A stretch of 64,000 nucleotides of DNA from Bactrocera neohumeralis (lineage: Eukaryota > Arthropoda > Insecta > Diptera > Tephritidae). The stretch spans positions 90,084,061-90,148,060 of the forward strand of contig NC_065921.1 of assembly GCF_024586455.1 (NCBI RefSeq), in the 5' to 3' direction. The translations under genes were made by a program, and so were the position numbers. Positions within the stretch are counted from its first letter, which is position 1, and every line of letters starts with the position of its first letter. Shown in pieces: positions 34,476 through 48,931 of the stretch. A model generated the notes under the pieces. It was not told the origin of the DNA and made no database searches. It saw nothing but the letters and a program-made list of their open reading frames with translations.

Positions 34476-37400
34476 GTTACCTCCAACCATAATCATCAGC
34501 GTAACGAATCCATCAAACCCTTTTAAACCCACCCTGACTTTGATATATCTGAAAAAGAGTCGACTCCGAACGGCTAACGCATCTTTATACTACTTTTTCA
34601 AGAAGAAATACGTTCGGAGGCTTGTGACTGCGGGTAGAAGTTAAAGGATCGAATTAAAAAGAACACAAAACCTTATATAAAATATGTATTTTCATTACTG
34701 ACTATAAAAAAACTGGGTCAAAGGGTCAAATGTGAACACAATTTATTAGAAGAAAAATATTTACCGTGCCGAATTAAGTGAACTTCTTAGCTCCAGTCAA
34801 AGAAGAATAAGCAAATTCAAATTAGTTAAGAACGTCGAAAATCACAGCGAAGAAACAAAATCACACTTCAACAAATTTAACAAAATTCCTGCATTTCATA
34901 AATGATTTTTTCAATCGTCTTCCGCTTTTTGTTTGTTTGTTTATCAGTGCATTTGCGTAAGGTCTTTACTTTCGATACAAAAAAAAAGTGTTTATCTTTG
35001 GCCTTGTAGGACTTGCGGTTTTCACTTGAGCATTGGGTGATGTTTGTCAGAACCCATTTGGGATCCTCCAACACACGCACACAAAAATGCACACTTTCAC
35101 TTGCGAAAATAACCAAACTCTCGTTGACCGAATACTATGGACGAAAAGTGCTCGGCCGAATGACCGAAGTGTATGGGGATTCGCAGCGAGTAAAGTTATT
35201 CTGAAAATTAATATGGAAGCCAAAAAGATTTCAACCAGCTATTTATAGCACGCTAGCTGATGAATTTTTCACAATTGAAATATTTTGTAAATCTGTGTTG
35301 TTTTGCTATTTTGGAAATCAGAAAAACTGGAGCATACACTTTGAGCACTATAGATATACATATGTCCATATATCTAAAGACTTAGCGTACACAAGTAATT
35401 ATGGCACAAATGTTTTGAGGCAAACTCGCAATTTTGTTCAATAAAGAAATTGCAATCACATTTTGCCATCGCTCATCGCTTTAGAAATCCCGTTTAGCTT
35501 ATTAACAAAATTTCTTTACACCAAATCAAAGCGAAATTCACAAAACGAAACCGAACCGAATGAGGAGTATAGAACGAAACTAAATTGAAAACCTTTCGAA
35601 AGCAAAGCGAAACCAAACTGAACGCCAAATTTGAAGGAGATCGGCTGAAATCCGCCACAGTCGGTGGCAGTCAAGAGTTGGCGAGCATAAAGCAGCAGGA
35701 GAACAGCCGGCAGAGATTGCGCATGGAGCTAGAAGTCACCGCGACCGCTTTGGCGAACCGTAGAACGGCATTGCGTCGTCGCAAAGAGATAAACGCCGTG
35801 TGTTGGAAAATCGGAAAAGCTTTCTGAATTCGTAAATCTCTCCCTACGCAATGGCCAATAAACAATAAGTTAGGAAGATGTCGCTGAGTTCACGAATACG
35901 CTCGGCCACTACATCTAATCAACAATCGCAGACGCTCACCATCTGTTCATAAGTACTACACCGAACTTTCTTTCACACCTTAATGCAGCTACTCGTATGC
36001 TGGTATGTAGGTATGTGTGTATGATGGCCGATCTTGTTGTTCAACAGGATGTTTGTGTGTAGCAGCTGTCGGAAGCGGGTGCCACTATTGCCACTTTTAC
36101 ACCTTCTCAGTTTTGACGTCATACTTTTTAAAATCGAAAATAAATTTTACATTGTGTGTGTGTGTGTGACTTTTTCTATTACCGCATGGTTGCCGACATC
36201 ATCGTTGGCTGCTCACACGAGATGACGTAATTGGGTGCACAACCAGATCTTGTACATATGTATGTATATACATATATGTATATGTGCGAAGGCTGAGCTG
36301 ACTTAGGACGCACGACACGGGCAAGTATTCTCGCTTCTATAATTACGCTTTCATGGCAGCTGCGTGTTACTTAGACATTCTTAATTTATACGAAATATAG
36401 TGCTATGCGAATAATGGATTCACCGGAGTTTTTATATGGAAACATTTTCATTTCGACTATTTCAACTATTTATGCCACCACTCCGTCGTGGCGTTAGTGG
36501 AGCTCTAGGCAATACGAGTGCTAATACAGCAACAACTACAACAAACTTGAAGTTAATTTAGTTTTTCCCACAAAGGCATTAATTTCAAGCGCATTAAAAT
36601 AGCTCACACGGCGTCAATGACAATACCAAAAACTATTTTAAGAATCGTATCTCTGGACGCAGTTGGAATGGCTTTCGTTTGATGCCAAAGCAAGAAGTTA
36701 ATGAATGCTAAGCAATAAAATCACTTTTTCGTAAACTATTTTTGCTCAAAAAAACGGTCCTAGTATTTATAAACATTTATATACTTACACATACTTATAT
36801 ACAAGTATACTTGTGAATATTTACACATATGTACATATATAAAAGACAAATGTGCATATGGTGTTGAAGTGCGTTTTTGATTTCAAAACTCAGCCGCCAA
36901 TACGATCTTTTGCTAATCTGTCTCTGCCACAGTTCGCTTGTTCTCGGAAAAATGTTTTCCAATATATAATATTCGAAATGTACATATGTATATAGAGCAT
37001 GTTTTTCGGCAATCTCTTGCCTTGATATTTCAATAGAAAATTTTTTTACTTCCATTCGCCTGAATGAATTCGTGTATAATGACCAATTCACTGGATTTTC
37101 ATACTGAAAATGAAAAGCAGATGATTTGACCGCTGTCAGCAGCATGTTGCACAGTTTTCATTGCAAACAGTGTATGCATACACCTCCGCAGATCCACATA
37201 TTTAAATATGCAAATATAAACACATCGAAGTCTGTATGCGCTTTGTGCATGCACCGAATTCAGCGCGCTGCCAAAACGGAATCTGCGAAATCTCTTTCAG
37301 CTAAATGTCTATTCTTGTGAGTGAATTATTTTTTTCTAAACACAAGATGCTTGGCTGATGTAAAACAAACAATTTACATGATATATTGAATGAATGAACA

Positions 37401-37784
37401 ATGGCCGCAATGAATTTGGCACTTGTTGCAGACAGCATGCAACAACAACAGCAACAAATAAATAAATACTTAAACACAAATTCAGGCAATACTGTTCGAA
37501 TATACAACAAATATGTACATACATATATACTTACTATATACAGATACGTATATCTATATATACATATTTCTTTAGTGAATTATAAATCGAAGCTGATACG
37601 TCTTCTGCGAGTTTTATTATTTCGTTTTCTTAGCAATAACAATAATATGCAATATGCATTAACACATTTTTGGGCAAAGTTTTCATCATCCCGCAACAGC
37701 TAGTGTTAAAGTAAGACTCTTGTTGGAATATTTTTCATACCCTTCGGAAAGAAAAAGCACTATTAGAAAATATAGACCCTGAGT
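34476..37784. other. Upstream region of the SMP-C2-C1 gene and intergenic DNA
   Basis: No protein exon is recognised. The promoter of the minus-strand SMP-C2-C1 gene should lie in its left part (about 34.8-35.3 kb). The 35540-35830 segment is purine-rich and less AT-rich, with an open plus-strand frame that has a TTG rather than ATG start; it could be untranslated exon sequence, but this is unproven. A GT run occurs near 36154-36168. Confidence 0.35.
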
Positions 37785-38175
37785 ACCTCTGTCATTCTTC
37801 TTCTTCGAGCATTTAGATCATCATCGTCCATGCGAACGCCATAGCCTAACCGTGTCGACGTGGAGTTCATGCAGTTCGTGGTTCGATATTCATCGCTTAC
37901 GCGGACGACTCCAAAGATCTTTCGAACAACAATTTTCTCAAATGCTCCAAGTGTTTTCTTATATCAGGTCAACGTCCATGTTTTGCGTGGTACAATAGGG
38001 CGGCAACTGTGGGCAAGCGTTATTCTAATATCATCTCCGTGCTCCAGTACCAATGTACTTTTAGAATAGGCAGCGCAACTGCGGTTCAGATTAGCAGCAC
38101 GAATCACTTTTTCCAGAATTATATTGAAAAAGGCGCATGAGAGGGAATCACCCTGTCTAAAAGCTCGTTTCATTG
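37785..38175 (-). mobile_element. LINE fragment with reverse-transcriptase motif
   Basis: The minus strand opens MKRAFRQGDSLSCAFFNIIL then EKVIRAANLN and LVLEHGDDIRITLAH. RQGDxLSxxxFNxxLE and the decayed xxxxDD box (HGDDI in place of YADDI) are reverse-transcriptase motifs of non-LTR retrotransposons. To the left the decayed text resembles the downstream part seen at 13716-13796. The catalytic box is mutated and the rest of the element is missing, so the copy is dead. Confidence 0.82.
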
Positions 38176-41100
38176 GTACTGTTTTTTAGGGGCGGGTCCC
38201 AAATCCAGCGCACAACCCTGTGGAGGGAATGATTCGCCTTCTCATTTTAGCTCGCCTTCAAACGGATGTTCTTTGGCTACCCACAGGATACTTGGTCAAA
38301 GACCGGAAGTCTTGAACTGCTTGAGCCATATGTAAAGAATCGTTTCTGGCCACTCCGAAGTGAATGGCGATCAGAGAACTTTCCTCACTTGCGTGAACTT
38401 CTACACATGACTCAATCTTAACTAATTACATTTATACCGGTTGTACGTTCGATTCGCGGCACTCCAAAATCAGGCAAAACGCAGGTAACTAATACAATAA
38501 TGAAAACAAATCGTCATTAACCACTCAACGTGGCAGTAGATATACAGATTTATGTATATATAGTATACATGTATGTATGTATATCTGCTTATACTTTTGC
38601 AGACAGATTTAGCAGTGCCAGTCGACATTGCTCTCTGATGTCATCACGATGACGTACATATGTATATTACCTTATTTACAAATCTTAATTTAAAGCCACC
38701 CACGAATATCCGAAGCGCAGCAGGAAACTAATTTCGAAAGCCAAATATTTTGTGTTACTAATACAACAATGCGGACTGAAAGAAAATGAGCATCAAATCA
38801 ACAAGAAAATAGAAGTGTAACTAATTTTCAGACTCAGAAATTTCATTTGTGACCGTCTTTTCCAACAGTGTACTGAAAATTGATGTTAAAAACGCTTCCA
38901 TTGTTTCATTCAAAACCGAAAGGTTCGATTGTTTCGCTGAAATCGCAGGAATTTCACACTCTTTGAAGACTAATGACCTTTACCACACGAAGCCAGCGTA
39001 AAAGCGCGTTATGCTGACGATGAATGGGAACAACAGTTCGTAGAACAAGACTAGCGAGACACAATTTAAGCATGAAAATCAACTTTATATCAAAATAAGA
39101 AACAATGGCGAATATGTAGTAAAGAGGAGATATAAACAAAATAATGCCAACACTTTTCATTGTGAAAATGCTCCACTCACATCCAACTGCACACCGCTCT
39201 CTTAAAGAGTTATTATAATAAATACACATGTGTGAGTAAACTTAGAAATATGCAAATATTTATATATGTACATGTGTGTATGTATATTGTATACACATGT
39301 GGCTCGATATATATTTGTGACGTTTGGGACGCCGCCAATGAAGTCAATAGGCCAATATGAAGGTACTTATGATTCCCAAACCAACTGCGAGCAAAGACAA
39401 CAACGTAGCGATCTGATCTAACGTATTGTTAATGCGAAAAAATCAAAACAAAGCAATATAGATGCAGTAGATTGTTCTATAGGAACCATTAAAGCACATA
39501 AACCTCTTTTAGACTAAAATAAATAATCCTTTCTATTCATAACGGATACGCGACTTTTGATGAAAAGGTGCCAGCGGATTGTATGACAGACTTTCACCCG
39601 ACGGTTCATGGGTGCGAAAGTTCGCTCGACTGAAACCATTCGTCATTTGGGATCTTCGCATTTTTTTTTTGCTTTCTGCAGCCCCTTTCGCAATTTTTAA
39701 GTACTTTATATTTAATTATTAAAGTGCTGACATAATAGAGCACATTGTATTTATCGGGTTAGAGCATAAAGAGGAGCGGCGTCGCACAATGTGAGCCAAT
39801 TCTGCGTGTGCCAATAACAAAAAAAAGAACAAAGTTCGCACATTTATGGCACTCGGTGTGAACTGGACTGGTGTGAGTTCTATTTTTGGGGCACACCCAA
39901 AAGCTTACGAGCTAAATTAAATTAAAAACAATGTTATATGCTGCTCATAAGTACATGCGTACATACATACATACTTATATACATAGTACAACAACTGTAT
40001 GTAGAGCAACGCATTAAAGTATTTTTTTCTACAAAATCCAGTGCACTTGGGGATAACGCGTGGACTTTAATTGCGCTCGTCTTCGCGAAAGTGAAGTTCA
40101 GCCGAATCGGGATCAACGCGCGAAAATTTTTGGACAAACACACCCAAATCACGTCATCACAGCAAAAATACCAGCAGATACATTTGTGTACTTCTAAATT
40201 ACCTACATATGTGTGTATGTATGTACATATATGCACAAAGAGTTGCTTCGAATATGAGAACACAAGCAAAGCTTGGATTGTTTTTACAGAGTGGCGTAGT
40301 TGCATTTTCTCACTCTTCTATGGCATTCGAGTTGTTGGTTTTGATTGCGATCTGCTTTAGCTTGTGAAATTTCGATTTTCTTTGCTTATTCTCGCCGAAT
40401 TCATCGCAGCGAAATAAATCGCAGAAGTCATTCATCACTCATTCGGCTCAAACAACCGTGCCGACAGAGGCATATTGTGTGCATGTGCCAGCAACAACAA
40501 CAAAGCGACAACAACCAGCAGCGATGGAGCTGAGAGTTCACGTTAACGTTAGGCAGAGCTACTTGTTGCGTCATTCAAGAAAACCGCAGAAGAAAGCAAA
40601 TACATTCAAGGCAGAAACCAAACGTACACTTAACACAAGCACGAACACTGTCGATCACACATACGAACATATGCGAATGCACACAGTCAAAAGCGCGTTA
40701 TTTAAGCCAAGCTAAGCCAACAAACTCTTTGTGCCAACTCAAATTACATTTCTTTTCGAAACTGTGCCATGACGAAATGAAAAAATCATAACAACAACGA
40801 AGCAATTGCTATAAGAATGTGAGTGTGAGTGTAGCTATGAAGCGCTGATCTAATGGCAGCTGCTTGCGGTCATAGTGAAATTAGTGTTGCGGTAAAAGTT
40901 AGTGGATTCTTAATTTGAATAATGAAATTATGGCTCTAGCCCTTATTAGGCCCAGTGGCTGTGCCGCTTAGTGAGGTGGGGGACTGGGCAGAGGTTCATT
41001 TTTAATCGGCTAGTTTCACTTTAGAAAGCAACTCCATTCATTACCTACAAACGATTATATATGTACATACAGACATACAAGCGCAGAAACATACATTTGT

Positions 41101-43976
41101 GTAGATAAAAAATATATAGGCATGTGTATGTACATAAGTATGTATGTACATATGTACATATATTTATTCAGTTTAAATTTTGGCTTAATTGCGCGCATAA
41201 CCATGAGCTCTGCGTCTATAATGACACATACATACATACATACATATGTTCATGAACATGTGAATATGTATATAAAATACCAACAAGACTTGCAAATTTG
41301 AATACTGGAGCTCAATTAATGCATCACTGCGAGTTACTCATCGCTTATCAACCAGCACATCAGCCAATCCACCGATTGCAAGAAAATGCCCAACAAAACG
41401 GTTTGAGGCCGCCAGAAATGCCTGACAGTTGTCCATGTGACAAGAAGAGGGAAAAGCGTTGCGTGCGCATGCAAAGCTCAATTCTTCACGTGTCTTCACG
41501 ACTCTAAACGCATTGAGTGGAAACTTGGCGAAGGAAAGTGCACATATTTCCATTTTTATGTGTTTATCTATAAACATATGTGCATACTCATTTACGTCTA
41601 TGTAAAAACATATGTATATAATTACATATACATACGTGTGAATATGGGTACATGTATGTATATACATATGTATGTGCACTTGCGAAAATGACAGCCACAA
41701 AGTGTAACAAAATAATTGCTGGCGAACATAAAATTACAGCTACGCGAATAAAATAACGGTACACGGGTATAAGCTCTAACATTAAATCAATTTAACAACA
41801 GCTAAGAAGTGACAACGCGCCGACCAAGTTTAAACGCGCCGTTTACATACTGAAGAACTCGCAAGAAACTAGCGCAGTCAAGAGTTTTCGCAAAAGGGGT
41901 GCTTAGATGAGGTTCAACTAGTGCTATTCGAAAATTCTTTTATCGAAACAAAACGCATTTGGAAATAAATCAAGCATACCATGCATTTATTAAAACAATA
42001 ATAACAGCTTAGCAAAATGTGAGAGCAAAACACAGCATAACACTAAATAGCACGACAAGAACAACAGCTAAAAACAAAAACAAAATCTCAGTCAAAGCTT
42101 CAACAATATTATCTTCGCCCAAGATCAGCCCTCGGAACGATGTGCTTAATCATGCGACAAGGCCACAACGCAGATTTATGAAACTCTCAAAAATTATTAA
42201 TTTCAAACCCTCACACACACACCCCCCTACCCCCTCCTGTGGCGGCTCCAACATGTCCAGTTGTTTGCCACGCCGCGCATCAATGCTTTCGGCGCTGATT
42301 TGTGAACGAATGCAAGTGTGTGGGCAACGTTTACATTTTTAATAATAATTGAATCATCCACTGTATCGGGCATTGAGTCATCTTTAGAAATAATATTAAA
42401 TCTATTTAGCATTATCGTACGAGTATAATAAAAATCCTACATTAAGCGGCCATCATTTGCTCGAAAAGTTATCAGTCGCACGAGTGTGTATTTTATTGGT
42501 TTATTTGTGCGTTTATTAGTAAATTAATTAATATTTAGGTGGAGGCAACGTCCACGGGGCGTATGCGTAACCACACATGCCAATTCAATATATGGCCCAA
42601 ACACCCACTCAACGCCGCACACAAGCCACTTATAAATCGCGAATATTAGGCCCATCTCAACAAATTAAAACGACAAATGACAAATGCAACAATATCTCAT
42701 GAATCATTAACAAGCTCCGGGTCGGGGTAGGAAAAAAGGAAGTTCATAACAACTAGCATGTGCTCGGACAAACCAATTGGGGTGCTGGATGACTTCATTT
42801 ATGAGTTATACGAAATTTATTTGTCTGTCCAATTTCATTAGAAATAAGCTACATAAACACGTCGCAAGTCAATACAAGCATTGCAAATTGCATAGCACCG
42901 AGCAAAAGCTTCTCACATTGCTGATTTCATTCGTTTGTCTAAGGAGCATGATAAAAAATCGATATCAACTCACCCAATTTGCCCTACCGTTTGGTTGGGC
43001 GATATATGTACGTGTGCATACATACACATATACATACATACATACATATATCAGCATATCAGTATCTACAAGAAATAAGAGCTTAACTCGATATTCAGAA
43101 CTTTCGAAGCGCGCGCTCAATATTTTTGCTTTGAGTCATATCTTTTGATACCGTAAATTTTAATATTTTGGCATAATAATTTCAGGATGGCAACTTTAAG
43201 TAGGTGGTGAGGCAAAATCTCGGTTTGGTTTTGAGGCAACTTTGTCTATCATTTTTTGTAGTGACAGAGTGTTAGTGAATACTCCAAACGTAATTGGGCT
43301 GATAGCAACCCCTTTCTGGTAGTCAATCAGTACACCGGCAATATTGTGAAAGCTCCCCGTTTCTACGCCATGGTCTACAGAATGTTAGTACTATAATTGT
43401 CAAAGCTTTTGCTGAACAAACCCACGCCGCACACACGTAAGGTCGCGGAGTGTATTGAACCTCTGGCTAATTATTTAGCATTTTATGCCGCCGTCTCTTT
43501 GCAGTCATTAATAATTCCATTGGAAATTTACATTGATGCATTTTGTGATCGCTCAAGTCGGTTACAGGTGTAAAGTTTAAAGTACACAACAAAACAAGTA
43601 ATTCAGTTTGCGAGTACACAAACAGTATTTTTATACACATAAACATATAGTATTTATGTATGTGCGTATGTATAGATGCATGTTCGGATTCGAGTTTTCA
43701 TTTGTTGTTGATATTTGTAATCATTTGTGCCACTTTGTTTGCGTGAAGACTATATTTACCGCTGGACAATGCAAAAAGCCATATTTATATACATACATAC
43801 ATATGTGTATATATAGTTAGTTTAACGAGGACAAAACGATGCACTGAGTGTTTTGAGATTAAAACTTTGTGTTTGTGTAATATTTCGATTTTTCAAATGC
43901 AGTCAACAAAATGCCTATACTTAAATGTGAATGTACATATGTATGTACATATATGTGTAATATGGAAATAAGTATA
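38176..43976. other. Intergenic DNA with simple repeats
   Basis: Short overlapping open frames only. Many TACATA/TATGTA tracts occur (about 38560, 39270, 39955, 40205, 41110-41165, 41225, 41640 and 43020-43050). I recognise no gene or RNA. Confidence 0.4.
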
Positions 43977-44070
43977 TTGAGTCGAACAAGTATTTTCGAC
44001 ACTCACTAGAGATATACGACTGGAACGACATCTATTGACAAAATACGAAAAGACTTTTTCGACTACCCAA
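43977..44070. mobile_element. 94-bp mariner-derived MITE
   Basis: Left end TTGAGTCGAACAAGTATTTT and right end, read inward, TTGGGTAGTCGAAAAAGTCT form inverted repeats, with 17 of 19 matching positions in the AGTCGAAMAAGTMTTTTCG core. Both ends are flanked by TA. The right inner part (CGACATCTATTGACAAAATA) is the reverse complement of bases just inside the left end of the element at 48932, so this is a short derivative of that mariner type. Confidence 0.82.
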
Positions 44071-45477
44071 TAGATATACTATAGTATACGTATACACCGT
44101 GTATATCTATAATGTAATTGATTACTCTACTTTGCTTAAAATCTGAGTGAAAATGATTACTTTGGCATGTTCCATTTAATCGAGGTCTTACTGCATATTT
44201 AAAATATTTCAAACAAACTATAAATATTTCATTGCTGCTAACTGTTAAGTAGCCAAGCTTATACTCTGTGAGTCCCGCAAATAACTTTGCTCCCTTAATA
44301 TTATACTAGTACAGCGTCTACACAACCCAGCTAATTGCCGCGTTTATCTCGTGATTAACTATTATTACTGAAACCTGTTCTTCAATTACTTAGGTAGTTC
44401 GTGTAGAAAATTATATAAATATCGCCTACTATTATTATAATCATCAGTCGCACACACACACACACACACTTTAATGCAATTTTAGGTAGCAAGTAGGAAG
44501 TTTGTCTCGAAATCCTTGATCAACTGATGAAATGCCACAAAAATATACAAGAAATAGAATTTCTCCAATTTAGCGTTGCCATATCATTAGTGCATAGAAC
44601 ACTACACAGACACATGCATATAAGCATGTAAATGGACAGGGAAACTGACGTCCCACTACCGACCACTCTGCATGTTGGACTCTTGCATTTATCAACGCTT
44701 AAGTAAGGCGGCATTGACGACGCCGGCGGCTTATCACCGCAGCCGAGTGTGAAAGCATTTCATGTGCAGATCCAATAAATTTCAGTCTCTTCTTGGTCAC
44801 TCACACATTTCACAGTGTAAACTGAAACACCTCTTATATACATATGTAGGTGCAACGGAAGCGGAAACTGGGTCTCGGTGACATATTCACATTCACGTAG
44901 CATGGCACGTTTGTATGTATGTGTGCATGTAGAAACTGGTACAAAACGCTCTGCTGCGCCATTCAGAAATGATTATAAATGAACACTCGAGCGTTTGTCG
45001 CAATTTTCGCTGCACGCAAGCGGTAAATATAAATGGAAACATAATTTCCCCGAGTTCCAAGCGCATGCATGCAAATCTATATTTATACATATGTACATAC
45101 ATATGTATATGCCTATACCTGCTTGATCTCGTATCTAAGTAAAGTTGTGATTCTTCGCGTAGTCGTAGCTTGTGGTAGAGCTCCAAAAGTGAATTGTTTA
45201 TGACTTCCTTATGTCGAAATATTTATGATTTGATTTTCCTGCTGGGCATCCACATGCATAAACATAGTCATACTCATGCTTAATATTCGCTGCTCAGTTG
45301 AACTTGCAACCTTTGGAATACACAGGAATGACACGGGAAGTTCGTGTTTTTCTTCTGTCGCGGTCAGAACAGAGTGTCAAGCAAAAACAGAGTCATGCTC
45401 CTTATAAATATTTAATAAGCTATGTGAAGCAAAGAATACCTTTCCATTTGTAGTACACACTTCACTGCATAGGTACA

Positions 45478-45508
<31 letters not shown>

Positions 45509-48500
45509 GTATATACAATATTTAATGCGAACAAGTTATTTAATTACTCTATTAACGCCTCGGTTGAGGTTAAAATGGACAAGGCTATATACATAAGTTG
45601 TATATAAATATTGATTTATTGGCATTTATATATGCTGTATGTTCGAGCAAATCAGGTATAAAGAAGGCAAGTATTTTTAAAAGAAAAATTGTCGACTGTT
45701 CTCTGTTTGAACTAAGAAATTTCGACACAGGAGAAGATTGCGGAAGGAACTGTACAAGCCGGTACGTTTTCTACGGTCTGCAGTCACTAAGCTGTTCGAA
45801 ACCCTTTGAAGAAAGACTCTCGATAATATGTCAACAAACTAACAGTTTTTATCTTTTTTCTGTTTTTCCATTTTTTTAATTTATTAACAGTGTGTATAAC
45901 GAAATTCCTTTTGCATTTTGTCACCAAAAATATGTATTTGAACACCTATTTGTATATACAATGAGTGTTGCTGATCCGCCATATTTGTCTGTACGAGATC
46001 GCTTTGAACGATCCTTGTTTGCCTTTTCATGTCTTTTATTCTGCTGACTGCCAATTTAAATGCTGAGCTCAATTCAAATGAATGTTGTCTTTGGAAAAAC
46101 AAAATAAAAATAATATAAAAAAGTAGAAAAATAAATAAATAAAGTAATAAAGCGATCATGTGATTCGTTGCCCGTTCGCGAGGCAATTGGAGTGAGATCA
46201 CTAAGGTGATGCCCGTAGCCAACAACTACTTGCATAGCTTACATTCCACATAGTGCGAGCAGAGTAAAACAAAAACAAATACAATTCAATGCACAAGTAA
46301 GGAATACTAATTCGAGGTTAGTTGCTTTTAGGCAACGATGTGCTCAATTGGCTTTTTTGAATGGCCGTCAATAAGAAATTTGTATTGACAGATGACGAGA
46401 TATTGTGACAGCTGATTTTCAACCCATCTACAAAGGACTAATTATTATGGGTTAAGCATTGACCTTTAATATAGCTAATGAGAAGGTTAAGTTTTACTGC
46501 CCGGCTGTCGCGCCATATATGTGGATGTTCTCCGTGTAGATAGTGCTGGACAGAGACATAGGGGCTGTTCCAGCGCTTCTCTCATGCCTACTTCTCTGTA
46601 CTTTCTGTATCGTCGTTACTTACAGTATGCCCATTTGGTCCCACGGAGACCCACAGGGCTCTTGCACATGATCTTCGTGTTCCTGCATGTGCTTAAAGCA
46701 TTCCTTCTCGCCCTAAACCATATGTCAACCCTTTCGGATATTTTGTTTTTAGTGACTTTCGCTTTTTTAGAACGAATTAACTTTTAGTACACAAGCAAAC
46801 CCATAATCATCCGAAAATATTTTTCGTATTTGAATAAAATATATGTATGTATTTCTCAGATTTAATCAAAACTGAACTTCTTGTACCACCGGGAAATATT
46901 CGTATTTACGTGCATACATATGTACCTATGCAACTCGAATATATTTGTGTTTGTAGATACCGAAGGACGAAAGTGTTGTGTTTTGTAAACAAAACGACCG
47001 ACTGCAGCCGCTCCATCCAAACGGAGATTGCGCAGGGTGCAGAGAAAACACTGGTGCCAACGTGTCTAGAAACATACACACATTCTTTGAACGTCGTCAT
47101 TGCTTCCAGCAACACGGTAGAAACCTTTTGCTGCTGCAGCACGTGAGTATACACATTTTCATGTGAACTTCGTAAATAAATTGGGGCTAAGTTGCCTTCG
47201 ATACGGAAATTTCAACAACTGAAAGTCGATGTGGCAAACTGGGTTAGTGGCGTAGAATAGTGGAAGGAATAGTTCAACAACAGCAAATAAAAGAAGTAAA
47301 GGAAATAAAGTGTTCGGTATGAAGAAGAAACGGACAAATGGCGAATAGCGTAAAAGATATAGAGAAATGTGGGACAAGTGCAGTAATCTGACTTGTTCGA
47401 ACACAAAGGAGAAGCGAGGATATCAGCTTTAATTATTTGTTCTAATTGTGAAAGCTTGAAGGACGAAGAAAGATTGCCGCTACAATGTTTACCAGAGATG
47501 CAATAAATTAATTCTGGACAGAAAACTAACTGCCAGGGAATTTCAGTTCCAATATTTTCAATGCAAAAAGCTGAATTTTGAAAACCACAAATCAAGTATG
47601 TGTGCATTTCCTGGTCTATATCAAAACTTTTAGAATTCGTAACCACAATAAATAACTCCACCACTTATAACATACAGACGTTTGTATGTATGTAGGTATA
47701 TATGGAAAGACAGCAAAACAAAAAAAAGTATATACATTCATACATCCTTATATGTGTGTATGGTATATCTGCCGAACAGTTCTAAAATATTTACATGTCT
47801 GTGAACTGGGTGGCAACGGTGTAAATGATAGGGCTTGCGTGGTAATAGTCGGTTTGGGACTCCTTGTTAACGACTGCTCATCATGAAGCAATTTGTTAGC
47901 GGGCAACGTGACCCAGTTTTGGAAGTTTAGCCGAAAATGCCACTCACAAACGATTCCTTCGCACAGACTGTTTGTATGGAATTAAAAGCGTAATAAAGAG
48001 CAGAGTTTCACTAAGCAGAGCAGCTTAATAAATATTTTTAAGCGATGAAATCCCTTCTCTTATGTCCATGCATAAGCTTCTATTACATCATAAGAGTATA
48101 TACTATGTATATATGTATGTATATAGTTTTTAGAAAAAAAAAGTTACTTACATGCCATTAAATGCGTTCCACAGCGAAGTCGGCGTATGAGAGGCGCCCA
48201 AATCCGTCAACGGGTTGCGTTGTTTCAAGTTTTATTGCAAATATGTATGTATGTATGTAGTTTTCGTTGGTGCGCAAATTCAAAATATTTCGGTTTTTGA
48301 AAGTTATTTATGCGTAGCAATTGTTTGTTGTTGTAGATGTGTCACCAATGTTTATTCATGGATGAGTTAAAAATTTTAATTAGATTTTTTAGATTTTATT
48401 CGTATTCAATTGTTTGTTCAGGTACATTCATTCATATGTGTGTATGCATGTGGTTAAAAATGTACACGAATTAAGCCGCACACAAGGAAAAGCAGATAAA

Positions 48501-48931
48501 ATGGACAGTAAGCAAGTGAAACCATGAAAAATATGATAAACTTTTTTAATACAATATTGTTTTTTCTACACGCTTGCTGTCAATATGTACATACTTATGT
48601 ACTCATGTACATATGCATATCAAACACACAAAATACATGTAACTGTCTGCCATGGACTGTATTGGCTTCCCATGAACACCACAAAAACAATGCTAAAATA
48701 ATTAGATAAAATGTTGTTTAGAAAATGTTGTTAAATCAATACGAAGGAAAAAAGAAAACACATGTTAAAACGTCCTAAATATGTGTGTGTGCTGGTGGAG
48801 TTAGTCAAAACTGATACATACATACAAACACATAGATATGTATTACCAAATAAATAAAATTTAGTAAGCGCCAATTTCGTTTTGTAAATTCGGATGTCAT
48901 CTGTAAACCGTTAGGTGCTTATTTTTATATA
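44071..48931. other. Intergenic DNA
   Basis: Contains a CA run (about 44449-44468), a long CATA run (45474-45507) and a less AT-rich patch near 46510-46700 that I could not assign. No recognisable exon or RNA gene. Confidence 0.4.
45474..45507. repeat. (CATA)n microsatellite
   Basis: Uninterrupted CATA tetranucleotides, one of the longest runs in the window. Confidence 0.9.

Noticed and set aside
35585..35827. 80-residue Lys/Arg-rich plus-strand frame upstream of the SMP-C2-C1 gene
   Set aside because: It begins at TTG, lacks a recognisable domain and could be untranslated or spacer DNA.
46510..46740. Less AT-rich patch with an 88-residue plus-strand frame
   Set aside because: No motif, splice site or repeat family could be recognised on either strand.
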